Source: DASQEH01 sp038237745 (GTDB taxonomy: Bacteria; Actinomycetota; Actinomycetes; Propionibacteriales; Nocardioidaceae). From it: a DNA stretch of 64,000 nt. The DNA is taken from NCBI GenBank assembly GCA_038237745.1, contig JBBRYJ010000005.1:149134-213133 (forward strand), in the 5' to 3' direction. The translations under genes were made by a program, and so were the position numbers. Each line of letters starts with the position of its first letter. Positions within the stretch are counted from its first letter, which is position 1. Shown one piece after another: positions 50,988 to 59,430 of the stretch. Below the pieces are notes generated by a model. The model did not search any database, was not told where the DNA came from, and saw only the letters and a program-made list of their open reading frames with translations.

Positions 50988-52283
50988 TCAGCCTCCCGAC
51001 GACGCTGCCTTGATGGCGTCGGACATGTCGGACAGAGCCTGCTGGACACTCACGTCGCCCTTGAGCGCCGCATAGGCGTTGTCCTGGATGGCCGTGCTCA
51101 CCGCCTGGTAGTAGGGGGTGACCGGGCGCGGGACCGCGCTGTCGAGGGACTGCTTCAGAACGGGCAGGTAGGGGTACTTCTTGGCCAGCGTCTTGTCCTC
51201 GTAGAGGGAAGTCACCACCGGAGCCAACGACCCCTGGGTGATGTAGAACTTCTCCGTCTCCGCGCTCGTCATGAAGTTGACGAAGTCGAAGGCGGAGGCC
51301 TTCGCCTGCGAGTAGACGCTGATGGCCATGTTGTGGCCGCCGAGGCTAGAGGCGCCAGGCCCGTTGCCGTCACCTGGCAGCGGTGCCATCCCGAACGTGT
51401 TCTTGACCTTGGAGCTGGCATCCGTCGACAGGAGACTGTAGGCGTAGGGCCAGTTTCGCATAAAGGCCAGGTTGCCCGTCTCGAAGTCGTTGAGGCTCTC
51501 GGTCTCGAGGAACTGGATGGCGTCCGGAGGGATGATGCCGCTCTTGAAGCCGTCCACCAGCTTCTGAAGACCGGCCGCGGCCTCCGGGCTATCGACGGTG
51601 GGTGTGGACCCGTCGGGACCGACGATCGTCCCGCCGGCCGTGTTGATCGCCTCGGCCACGTTGACGGTGAGTCCCTCGTACTTCTGGAACTGCCCGGCGT
51701 AACAATCGATGCCAGCCTGCTTGGCCTTGGGGCAGTCGGCCGTCATGTCGTCCCAGGACGCCGGCGGAGTGGGGAAGAGGTCCTTGCGGTAGTAGAGGAT
51801 GCCACCGTCTGTGGTCTGTGGGGAGGCGTAGAGCTTGCCGGCATAGGTCGCGCTGTCGACGGTGGCGGGGATGAGTGGGTCGGTGTTGAGGGCGAGATTG
51901 CCCTCGAGCGGCTGTAGCCAGCCGTTGGCGGCGAACTCCGCGGTCCACACCACGTCGACGTCTACGACGTCGTAGTCGCTCGACTTGGCGAGGAAGTGCT
52001 GCTTGAGGTCCTCCAGCTGGGCGTTGGCGTCAGCCGACTGCTCGATGAAGGTCACCTGCTGGTCCTTGTTGGCCGGATCAGCGTTCCACTTGTCGATGAG
52101 CGGCTTGACGACATTGCTGTTGTCCTTGCCTTGGACGTAGCTGAAGGGCCCACGAGCCGTCAGGTTCGCGGCGGCGTCTCCGCTACTGGTACTGCTGCCA
52201 CCGCTGCTGCTGCTCGAACATGCCGCGAGCGGTATGAGTGTCACTGCGGCCAGAACGACTCCGGCCTTACGCATTACGGGCAT
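50988..52283 (-). CDS. Sugar-binding lipoprotein of the ABC importer
   Basis: A 431-residue lipoprotein. Residues 1-22 are a lipoprotein signal peptide ending LIPLAAC, so the mature protein is anchored at Cys22-23 in the outer face of the membrane, followed by a Ser/Gly linker. The body is a MalE/ThuE-type extracellular binding domain with ADANAQLEDLKQHFLAKSSDYDVVDVDVVW and PAPSW-like PPASWDDM. The alpha-glucosidase next to it suggests maltose, trehalose or related sugars. GGGAGG precedes ATG 52283. Confidence 0.9.
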   Translation of the reverse strand: MPVMRKAGVVLAAVTLIPLAACSSSSSGGSSTSSGDAAANLTARGPFSYVQGKDNSNVVKPLIDKWNADPANKDQQVTFIEQSADANAQLEDLKQHFLAKSSDYDVVDVDVVWTAEFAANGWLQPLEGNLALNTDPLIPATVDSATYAGKLYASPQTTDGGILYYRKDLFPTPPASWDDMTADCPKAKQAGIDCYAGQFQKYEGLTVNVAEAINTAGGTIVGPDGSTPTVDSPEAAAGLQKLVDGFKSGIIPPDAIQFLETESLNDFETGNLAFMRNWPYAYSLLSTDASSKVKNTFGMAPLPGDGNGPGASSLGGHNMAISVYSQAKASAFDFVNFMTSAETEKFYITQGSLAPVVTSLYEDKTLAKKYPYLPVLKQSLDSAVPRPVTPYYQAVSTAIQDNAYAALKGDVSVQQALSDMSDAIKAASSGG

Positions 52284-52358
52284 TGCTTGCCTCCCTGGCG
52301 GGTTTGCGATGGATCGCGATGTGACCGGTGGTGACATCGACGGGCGTTGCTCGGCTGC

Positions 52359-54038
52359 TCATCGGTCGACCAGCCAGGCGGCTGTGTCGGTGGGGAGCAG
52401 TCCTGCTTCGGGGCCCGGGCCGGAGGCCAGCAGCACCCGCGCTGCCGGGAGCTCTACGTCGGACTCTCCTGTGTTCACCCAGCACTCCACGCGTCCTCGC
52501 CGAAAGGCGAGGGTGCCGTCGGGTGACGCGAGCCATGAAGGCGGAGTCAGCCCGGCCAGATGCTCTCTGCGGAGGTGCAGCGCGCTGCGATACAGCCACA
52601 ACATGGAGTGATCATCGTCGTGTTGCGGCTCCGCCGCAATCGGACCCCAGCTGTCGGGCTGAGGGAGCCATGGGTCGGCGGAGGCTCCGGACGGGCTGAA
52701 GCCGAAGGGCGGCTCGGTTCCCGACCAGGGGAGGGGCACGCGGCAGCCGTCACGTCCGGGGTCGGTGTGCCCCGACATCTCCCAAGTCGGGTCTTGCCGC
52801 GCCTCGGCCGGGATGTCCTCCACCTCGGGCAGACCCAGCTCCTCGCCCTGGTAGAGATAGGCGACACCGGGCAGTGACAGCGCGAGCAGGATGGCGGCAC
52901 GAGCACGTCGGGTGCCGAGGTCGAGGTCAGCGGCTTCGCTGTGCCAGCGGGCTCGGTCCCACCGGCTCTCGACGAGGTGGTCCGGCTGCGACCGGGCGTA
53001 GCGGGTGACGTGGCGCACGACGTCGTGGTTGGACAGCACCCACGTGCTGGGAGCGCCGACCGCATGGGCCGTCTCGGTCGCGTCGTCGATGACCTGGCGC
53101 AGGACGTCGGCGCGCCAGGGTGCACGGAGGAAGTCGAACTGGAAGCCGGTGTGCAGCTCGTCGGGCCGCAGATACAGCGCCAGTCGCTCGTTGGTCTGTA
53201 CCCAGGCCTCCGCGGTGAAGATACGGGGAGGGTCGTACGAGTCGGCGACCTTGCGCCACTGGCGGTAGATCTCGTGGACCTCGTCGACGTCCCAGGCCGG
53301 GTGGGCTCCACCGTGCTGCGGACCGTCTGGGCGGGGCCCTGCGTGCGGCAGGCCCTCGGTCTTGGCCAAGCCGTGCGCGACGTCGATGCGGAAGCCGTCG
53401 ACGTCGCGGTCGAACCAGAATCGCAGGATGTCCTCGAACTCGCCGCGGACCTCGGTGCTGTTCCACTCGAGGTCGGGCTGTCCGGGTGCGAAGAGGTGCA
53501 GGTACCAGTCGCCGGGCGTGCCGTCCGCGTCGACGGTGCGCGTCCAGGCAGGTCCCCCGAAGTTGCTCAGCCAGTCGTTGGGCGGCTCCTCGCCGTTCGG
53601 TCCCTGGCCGGGCCGGAAGATGTAGCGCTCCCGGGCGGCTCGGTCGCCCGCCAGGGCAGCCTCGAACCAGGGATGGGCCGACGACGTGTGGTTGGGCACG
53701 ACGTCGAGGAGCACCTTGAGCCCGAGCCCGTGAGCCTGACGGATCAGGGACTCCGCCTGCTCCAACGTTCCGAACATCGCGTCGATGTCACGGTAGTCCG
53801 CGACGTCGTAGCCGCCGTCCTCCATCGGGGAGGGGTACCACGGGTTGATCCACAGCGCGTCGACACCGAGCGCTGCCAGATACGGCAGCCTCTCGTGGAT
53901 CCCGGAGATGTCGCCGATGCCGTCGCCGTCGCCGTCGGAGAAGCTGCGGATGTAGACCTGGTAGACCACGGCTGTCTCCCACCAGGCAGCCTCGCGTTCG
54001 GTTGCCGACACAGTGGAGACCACGTCGGTGGCAGGCAC
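52359..54038 (-). CDS. GH13 alpha-glucosidase (oligo-1,6-glucosidase/AglA type)
   Basis: A 559-residue GH13 enzyme. WWETAVVYQVYIRSFSDGDGDGIGD starts the barrel; VVPNHTSS, GFRIDVAHG (nucleophile Asp), FTAEAWV (acid Glu) and LSNHDVVRH (transition-state Asp) are the four catalytic regions. The C-terminal 80 residues are a small beta domain. No signal peptide, so it hydrolyses imported oligosaccharides in the cytosol. The GTG start has GGAGG 7 nt upstream. First gene of the operon. Confidence 0.94.
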   Translation of the reverse strand: MPATDVVSTVSATEREAAWWETAVVYQVYIRSFSDGDGDGIGDISGIHERLPYLAALGVDALWINPWYPSPMEDGGYDVADYRDIDAMFGTLEQAESLIRQAHGLGLKVLLDVVPNHTSSAHPWFEAALAGDRAARERYIFRPGQGPNGEEPPNDWLSNFGGPAWTRTVDADGTPGDWYLHLFAPGQPDLEWNSTEVRGEFEDILRFWFDRDVDGFRIDVAHGLAKTEGLPHAGPRPDGPQHGGAHPAWDVDEVHEIYRQWRKVADSYDPPRIFTAEAWVQTNERLALYLRPDELHTGFQFDFLRAPWRADVLRQVIDDATETAHAVGAPSTWVLSNHDVVRHVTRYARSQPDHLVESRWDRARWHSEAADLDLGTRRARAAILLALSLPGVAYLYQGEELGLPEVEDIPAEARQDPTWEMSGHTDPGRDGCRVPLPWSGTEPPFGFSPSGASADPWLPQPDSWGPIAAEPQHDDDHSMLWLYRSALHLRREHLAGLTPPSWLASPDGTLAFRRGRVECWVNTGESDVELPAARVLLASGPGPEAGLLPTDTAAWLVDR

Positions 54039-54060
54039 AGGGGAACCTCCAGAGCTACGT

Positions 54061-54106
54061 AAACGCTTGCGCGAACAGAGTGTCGAGGGTCACACTCAAA
54101 TGTCAA
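54061..54106 (-). promoter_or_regulatory. Promoter and LacI-type operator of the alpha-glucoside operon
   Basis: On the minus strand TTGACA (54106-54101) and CACTCT (54082-54077) are 18 bases apart. AAACGCTT at 54061-54068 matches the LacI-family core AANCGNTT and lies just downstream of the expected start, where a repressor would block transcription. It is 23 bases before the alpha-glucosidase GTG. Confidence 0.6.
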
Positions 54107-54180
54107 GAACATGTCCGCCAGATGCCGGGAATGTTGCCGGACCGTTGCCAACCGATGCCGTTCGCCCGAGGACCGATCAG

Positions 54181-55248
54181 ATGACTGGTAAGGAGATCCA
54201 CCTGCCCCCGGGTGTCGAGGGACAGGGGCCTGCCGTGCACATGACGGAGGTAGCGCGGCAAGCGGGGGTCTCCACGGCGACGGTGTCGCGAGCACTTCGC
54301 GACAGGCCTGGCGTGTCAGCGGCCACCAGAGCACGCATCAAGCGGCTCGCGGACGACCTCTCCTATGTCATCTCGCCCGAGGCGTCGAGACTCTCCACCG
54401 GTACGACCGGTCGGGTGGCAGTCGTCGTCCCCACGATCAACCGCTGGTTCTTCTCGACCATGCTGGCCGGGATCGAGGCGGTCCTGCGAGATGCAGACAT
54501 GGACGTGTTGATCTACCACGTCGACGGCGCCGAGGAGAGGCGCTGGTTCTTCGACCGACTTCCCGCCCGACGAAAGGCCGACGCAGTCATCGTCATCGCG
54601 TTGCCGGTGCCCGACCAGCAGGCGGAGCGCCTTGACCTGATGGGTGTTCAGGTCGTCGTCGCTGGAGGTGCGATGCGCGACTATCCGCACGTGCAGGTGG
54701 ACGACGTGAACGTGGGGCACCAGGCCGTCGGCCACCTCATCGAGCTGGGTCATCGCGACATCGCGATGATCCGCACCCAGGACACCCAGGGCTCGGTCTG
54801 GGCTGCCGACCTGTCACGGTCCCAGGGGTACCGAGAGGCGCTGGAGGGCGCGGGCCTAGCGTTGCGCCCGGACTACATGACCACGGTGGACTGGGGGATC
54901 GAGGGGGGCGCCGCGGCGATGGACCAGCTGCTGGCCCTCGACTGCCCGCCGACGGCGGTGTTCGCCCACTCCGACGAGGTGGCCATGGGGGCGCTGCACA
55001 GTCTGCGCCGCTCCCAGCTCAGCGCTCCCGACCAGATGTCGGTCGTCGGGGTCGACGACCACCCGATGTCAGAGTTCAACGCGCTGACCACGGTCCGCCA
55101 GCCCGTCGAGGAGCAGGGAGCGGTGGCCGGCCGACTGGCGATCGATCTGCTGAACGAGGTCGGGGGACCGGATGTCCATGTCACGCTGCCCACCGAGCTG
55201 GTCGTCCGTGCCACCACAGGTCCGCCGAAGCCACAGCGCTCCTGGTGA
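54181..55248 (+). CDS. LacI-family transcriptional regulator
   Basis: A 355-residue regulator. The helix-turn-helix is MTEVARQAGVSTATVSRALRDRPGVSAATRARI near residues 21-53, with the hinge PEASRLSTGTTG, and the rest is a periplasmic-binding-like ligand domain (VAVVVPTINRWFF, then GVDDHPMSEFNALTTVRQP). It probably represses the divergent sugar operon until a sugar binds. ATG 54181 has GAGGA 8 nt upstream and a short polar N-terminal extension; an alternative ATG at 54241 lacks one. Confidence 0.9.
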   Translation: MTGKEIHLPPGVEGQGPAVHMTEVARQAGVSTATVSRALRDRPGVSAATRARIKRLADDLSYVISPEASRLSTGTTGRVAVVVPTINRWFFSTMLAGIEAVLRDADMDVLIYHVDGAEERRWFFDRLPARRKADAVIVIALPVPDQQAERLDLMGVQVVVAGGAMRDYPHVQVDDVNVGHQAVGHLIELGHRDIAMIRTQDTQGSVWAADLSRSQGYREALEGAGLALRPDYMTTVDWGIEGGAAAMDQLLALDCPPTAVFAHSDEVAMGALHSLRRSQLSAPDQMSVVGVDDHPMSEFNALTTVRQPVEEQGAVAGRLAIDLLNEVGGPDVHVTLPTELVVRATTGPPKPQRSW

Positions 55249-57371
55249 GCGGACCGGCGGCCGACACGAGGCTGAGCCCTGAGCGGAGCCGCGTTGCAGC
55301 AGACCTGGTCGAGGCGATCGCCGGCAGTTGGGCGCTGCTGCGGCCGGACCAAGAGACTGCCGTGGCGGCCCTGTGCCGTCCTGGGTCCAGGGTGCTGGTG
55401 GTCCAGGCCACGGGCTGGGGGAAGTCGGCCGTGTACTGGGCCGCGACGGCGATCATCAGGGCGGAGAATGGCGGACCGACCTTGGTGGTGTCCCCCCTGC
55501 TGTCCCTGATGCGTGACCAGGTAGCCGCATCGGCTCGGGCGGGACTGCGGGCAGCCACGGTCAACTCGTCGAACGTCGGCGAGTGGTCACGCGTGGAACA
55601 CGAGCTCATCGCCGACGAGCTCGACGTCCTGCTGGTGTCCCCCGAGCGGCTCGCCAACCCCGGGTTCGGGCGGCGGGTCCTCGACGCATGCGCCGGACGC
55701 CTCGGTCTACTCGTGATCGACGAGGCGCATTCCGTGTCCGACTGGGGACATGACTTCCGCCCCGACTACCGACGGGTCTCTGACGTGCTCCGACGGCTCA
55801 ACCCTGACACTCCAGTGTTGGCCACGACGGCGACGGCGAACCAGCGAGTGACCACGGACGTGGCCCAGCAGCTGGGGAAGGCCACCTTGGTGCTGCGAGG
55901 GCCGCTCGCCCGAGGCAGCCTCGAGCTGGCGGTGGTGCCACCCATGAGCCCGCTGGAACGTTTCGCCTGGGTTGCGGAGCAGCTTCCTCGGCTTCCCGGC
56001 AGCGGCATCGTCTACACCTTGACCGTGGCGGACGCCGAGCGGTTGACCGCGGTCCTCGATGCGGTGCACGGAGGCGAGGTCAAGGTGGCCGCCTATACCG
56101 GACAGCTCGACTCTGAGTCACGCGAACATCTGGAGCGCGCCTTGAGCGGCAACGCGGTGAAGGCCCTCGTGGCGACCTCGGCCCTGGGGATGGGCTACGA
56201 CAAGCCCGATCTGGGTTTCGTCGTCCACGTCGGTGCGCCACCGTCACCCGTCTCGTACTACCAGCAAGTGGGTCGCGCCGGGCGGGCGATCGAGCATGCC
56301 CTGGTCGTGCTGCTGCCATCTCCCGCCGACCGTGCCGTCTGGGAGTACTTCGCCACAGCGACGATCCCCGATCCTCAACAGGTCGACCGGTTGCTCACCT
56401 GTCTGGAGGCGGGGTCGGGCGGCGCCGAAGCTGCCTGGTCGGTCCCCGCCCTGGAGGCTGAGACCGGGCTTCGACGCGGCCGCGCGGAGCTTCTGCTCAA
56501 ACAGCTCGCCGTCGACGGGGTGGTCGACCGGGTCGACGGAGGTTGGCGGCGGACGGCGCTCCCGTGGCGATACGACGCAGAGCACTACGAGTCGGTGGTG
56601 GCCACGCGCCGGCGAGAAGCCGCCATCATGGACCGCTATCTCGAAGGTCGTACCTGTCTCATGCAGCTGCTGCAGGAGTCGCTGGACGACCCCAGCGCGA
56701 CGCCATGCGGGCGCTGCTCGGCTTGTCGAGGGGAGCTGCCTACCGACCTCCCCGGGAGGCCCTCCCCGTCGGGCGTCGCGGAGGTGGCAGCGCTTCTGCG
56801 CGGCGAGACCCACCCCTTGCCGCCGCGGAAGATGTGGCCAGGCGGGGAGTTCGGCTCCCGAGGCCGGATCCCCGCTGAGTCGATGGCGGAGACTGGCAGA
56901 ACCCTCGTCTTCGCCGACGCTCCGGAGTGGGCGGAGGAGATCCGCGGGTTCGGCCCCAGCGCACTTCCGTCGGACGAGCTCCTTGCCGCGTGCGTCGACC
57001 TGATGGCGAAGTGGCGGTCGACATGGTCCGCCCGACCGGAGGTGGTGCTGTCGTTGCCGGCCGCCGGGATGCGCTCTCTCGTCGACGCGGTCGCCGACCA
57101 TCTCACGGCGGTGGGGCGGCTTCAGCGCGGTGATCTTGTCGCGGAGTCGTATCCGGCTGACCTTCCTGCCCTGAGCTCGGCCCAGGAGGCAGCGTTCTGG
57201 GACCAGGCCCTCCACGTCGACGCGTCCACCGCGGAGGTTGTCACCGGGCGGCCGGTGCTCTTGGTTGTCGATGCGACATCGACCCTGTGGCCGATCACGG
57301 TGGCGGCTGCGATGGTTCGCCGTGCTGGCGCCTCGACCGTACTGCCCCTGCTGCTCCACCGGCGCCCCTGA
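55245..57371 (+). CDS. RecQ-like DNA helicase
   Basis: A 708-residue superfamily 2 helicase. Walker A is QATGWGKSAVYWAA, motif II is VIDEAHSVSDWGHDFRPDYR (DEAH, with the RecQ aromatic loop), and motif VI is QQVGRAGRA. A Cys cluster near 485-492 (CGRCSAC), with Cys near 465, fits the RecQ zinc site. Residues about 500-708 show phosphoribosyltransferase-like features typical of long actinobacterial RecQ forms. The GTG overlaps the lacI stop as GTGA, so it is translationally tied to the regulator. Confidence 0.9.
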   Translation: MSGPAADTRLSPERSRVAADLVEAIAGSWALLRPDQETAVAALCRPGSRVLVVQATGWGKSAVYWAATAIIRAENGGPTLVVSPLLSLMRDQVAASARAGLRAATVNSSNVGEWSRVEHELIADELDVLLVSPERLANPGFGRRVLDACAGRLGLLVIDEAHSVSDWGHDFRPDYRRVSDVLRRLNPDTPVLATTATANQRVTTDVAQQLGKATLVLRGPLARGSLELAVVPPMSPLERFAWVAEQLPRLPGSGIVYTLTVADAERLTAVLDAVHGGEVKVAAYTGQLDSESREHLERALSGNAVKALVATSALGMGYDKPDLGFVVHVGAPPSPVSYYQQVGRAGRAIEHALVVLLPSPADRAVWEYFATATIPDPQQVDRLLTCLEAGSGGAEAAWSVPALEAETGLRRGRAELLLKQLAVDGVVDRVDGGWRRTALPWRYDAEHYESVVATRRREAAIMDRYLEGRTCLMQLLQESLDDPSATPCGRCSACRGELPTDLPGRPSPSGVAEVAALLRGETHPLPPRKMWPGGEFGSRGRIPAESMAETGRTLVFADAPEWAEEIRGFGPSALPSDELLAACVDLMAKWRSTWSARPEVVLSLPAAGMRSLVDAVADHLTAVGRLQRGDLVAESYPADLPALSSAQEAAFWDQALHVDASTAEVVTGRPVLLVVDATSTLWPITVAAAMVRRAGASTVLPLLLHRRP

Positions 57372-57409
57372 CCGCGACGGGTTCGCGTCTCGTGTCCTTA
57401 TCGACCACA

Positions 57410-57463
57410 ATGGGTAGTCGTAATTCTGACCACTCCCAAGCACTCGAGGCGGACCCCGTATGA
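57410..57463 (+). CDS. Possible 17-residue leader ORF overlapping the PEP-mutase-type gene
   Basis: Encodes MGSRNSDHSQALEADPV; its TGA overlaps the next ATG as ATGA. No good -10 box or ribosome site is evident for it, and the following gene has GAGGCGG of its own. It may be chance. Confidence 0.25.
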   Translation: MGSRNSDHSQALEADPV

Positions 57464-58209
57464 CCCTGGCAGCCAAGGCCGACACCCTGCTCGCTCTTCA
57501 CGTACCGGGGGACCCGGTCGTCGTTCCCACGGTCTGGGACCCCTGGTCGGCTGCCTTCGCAGTCGAACGCGGCTTCGCCGCCCTGACGACGGGCAGCCAT
57601 CCGGTCGCCGATACGCTCGGCCGGGGCGACAACGAGCAGCTGTCTCTCGACGAGATGCTCGCGCAGGTCGCGCTGGTGACCGGTTCCGTCGACGTACCGG
57701 TTTCGGCGGATCTCGAGTCCGGGTACGGCGTCGAGCCGTCCGTCCTCGTTCAGGGGTTGCTCGACGCCGGCGCTGTGGGGCTCAACCTGGAGGACACCGT
57801 CCACAGCGAGGGCGGCAGGCTGCGCAGCGACGCCGAGCATGCCGACCTCATCGCCGCCGTGCGCACGGCGGCGGACCAGAGCGATGTGCACGTGGTGATC
57901 AACGCCCGCACCGACATCCTGCTCAAGCAGATCGGACCCGAGGACGACCGCCTCGACCGGGCGATCACCCGGCTCGTGGCGGCGGCTGAGGCCGGGGCGG
58001 ACGTCCTGTACCCGGTGGGCGTGCACAGCGAAGACGTCCAGCGTCGCCTCGTCGACGAGCTGCCTCTGCCGGTCAACGCCATCGCTCGGCCGGCGGTCGA
58101 CGCTCGCGAGTCCCTGGCTTCGCTCGGGGTGGCGCGGATCAGCTTCGGCCCCTTCCTGCAGCAGGCCCTCGCCGACGCGGCCGCTCACATGCTCGCGCCT
58201 TGGGCCTGA
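57460..58209 (+). CDS. Isocitrate lyase/PEP mutase family protein
   Basis: A 249-residue TIM barrel. It shows VVPTVWDPWSAAFAVERGFAALTTGS, SADLESGYGVEPSVL, GLNLEDTVHSEGGRLR and INARTDILLK, the metal and substrate positions of the PEP mutase/oxaloacetate hydrolase group. It lacks the KKCGH motif of true isocitrate lyase, so that activity is unlikely. The reaction, perhaps a C-C or C-P lyase step, is unknown. GAGGCGG precedes the ATG. Confidence 0.85.
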   Translation: MTLAAKADTLLALHVPGDPVVVPTVWDPWSAAFAVERGFAALTTGSHPVADTLGRGDNEQLSLDEMLAQVALVTGSVDVPVSADLESGYGVEPSVLVQGLLDAGAVGLNLEDTVHSEGGRLRSDAEHADLIAAVRTAADQSDVHVVINARTDILLKQIGPEDDRLDRAITRLVAAAEAGADVLYPVGVHSEDVQRRLVDELPLPVNAIARPAVDARESLASLGVARISFGPFLQQALADAAAHMLAPWA

Positions 58210-58323
58210 TCCGGCCCGCTGACCGAACTCCCCGGCGCGAGGTCGCGCTCGCTCCGACACGGCACTGCTCCGACACAGCTGTGGCCTGGGCCGCGCTGCG
58301 GTGCGTGACCTCGGCGGGGTCGG

Positions 58324-58329
58324 TACGCT
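58324..58329 (+). promoter_or_regulatory. -10 box of a probable leaderless promoter for the PAP2 gene
   Basis: TACGCT ends 6 nt before the GTG of the PAP2 gene, and the gap has no ribosome site. CGTGAC near 58304 might be its -35. Confidence 0.5.
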
Positions 58330-58335
58330 GCGACG

Positions 58336-59379
58336 GTGTGGAGGCAACGATTCGGCTTCGCCACGATGCTCGCGCTCGGTCTGACAGCGGTTGCGGTCAT
58401 GGTGGCCGTGGCGAAGGACCTCCCGTACCGTGACCCGGACGGCGTCGTCGGACCCACGTTCGTCCTTCTCCCGATCGTACTGGCGCTCGGCTTCCTCACC
58501 GACGTGGTGCCGCGAGCCGTCCTTCGCGGGTACCGCAACGCGTCGACCGGGCAGTTCCGCCGACACTTCGTGGACATCACGATCGAGCGCTGGCCGGTCG
58601 AGCACGTCAGGTTCGCGGCGCTCGGCCTGGCCAGCTGGTATCTCACGTACGTCTCCTTCCGGAACCTGAAGAGCTACGTCCCGTTCGTCAACCCCCACCT
58701 GTGGGACTCGTCGCTTGCCAGCCTGGACAAGAAGCTGATGTTCGGCCACGACCCGGCGGTCCTCCTGCACGACCTGCTCGGCACTGGCTGGGCGGCCCAT
58801 GTCTCCTCGGCCGTCTACATCGCGTGGATAGCTCTTGTGCCGGTCATCCTGGCGGCCGCGCTGGTCTGGTCCCGCGACGTGTCGGGCGGGTCCTGGCTGG
58901 TGACCGCGATCGCCGTCGACTGGGTCCTCGGCGTCGCCACCTACTACTTGGTGCCGTCGCTGGGACCGATCTACGTCGAACCGCAGGTGTTCAGCCAGCT
59001 GCCGCACACCGACGTGGCCGGCATCCAGGCGACGATGATGGCCCAGCGCAGCGAGGTGCTGGAGAACCCGTTCGCGACCGAGGCCGTGCAGACGATCGCG
59101 GCCTTCGCGTCGCTGCACGTGGGCATCACCGTGACGGTCTGCGTCATCGCCCACCTGCTACGGCTCAACGTCTGGTTCCGGCTCGCCCTCTGGGTCTTCT
59201 TGTTCCTCACGGTGGTCGCGACCGTCTACCTCGGATGGCACTACCTCGTGGACGCCTTGGGCGGTGCCGCTCTGGGAGTCGCCGGGGCGTGGATCGGCGC
59301 ACTGGGCACGGGGAACCACTTCAGCCGCAGGCCCGTGCGGCGCAAGGCATCAGGGGAGCTGGAACCCGCCGGGCTGTGA
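58336..59379 (+). CDS. PAP2-family membrane protein (inositol phosphotransferase/phosphatase-like)
   Basis: A 347-residue protein with about seven hydrophobic segments. The PAP2 active-site motifs appear late: AAFASLHVGITVTV (catalytic His) near 262 and YLGWHYLVDALGGAALG (second His) near 305; the first KxxxxxxRP-type motif is degenerate. It resembles the Aur1/inositol phosphorylceramide-synthase branch, which moves phospho-head groups on lipids. It lies beside the GH130/glycosyltransferase trio and points towards it. The real substrate is not known. Confidence 0.8.
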   Translation: MWRQRFGFATMLALGLTAVAVMVAVAKDLPYRDPDGVVGPTFVLLPIVLALGFLTDVVPRAVLRGYRNASTGQFRRHFVDITIERWPVEHVRFAALGLASWYLTYVSFRNLKSYVPFVNPHLWDSSLASLDKKLMFGHDPAVLLHDLLGTGWAAHVSSAVYIAWIALVPVILAAALVWSRDVSGGSWLVTAIAVDWVLGVATYYLVPSLGPIYVEPQVFSQLPHTDVAGIQATMMAQRSEVLENPFATEAVQTIAAFASLHVGITVTVCVIAHLLRLNVWFRLALWVFLFLTVVATVYLGWHYLVDALGGAALGVAGAWIGALGTGNHFSRRPVRRKASGELEPAGL

Positions 59380-59430
59380 CGGCCGGTCGCCGCGTCGTCG
59401 TCGGCGGGTCGGGCATCCGGGGCTCTGAGC

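Noticed and set aside
50885..51049. N-terminal extension of the MalF-type permease
   Set aside because: No family similarity, and ATG 50884 has an ideal GGAGG ribosome site.
57460..58209. Isocitrate lyase or methylisocitrate lyase as a specific call
   Set aside because: The KKCGH catalytic motif is missing and the protein is too short; only the broader PEP mutase superfamily is supported.
57295..59154. A 619-codon minus-strand frame across the PEP-mutase and PAP2 genes
   Set aside because: Composition is Arg/Asp/Gly-rich low complexity and it crosses two supported genes on the other strand.
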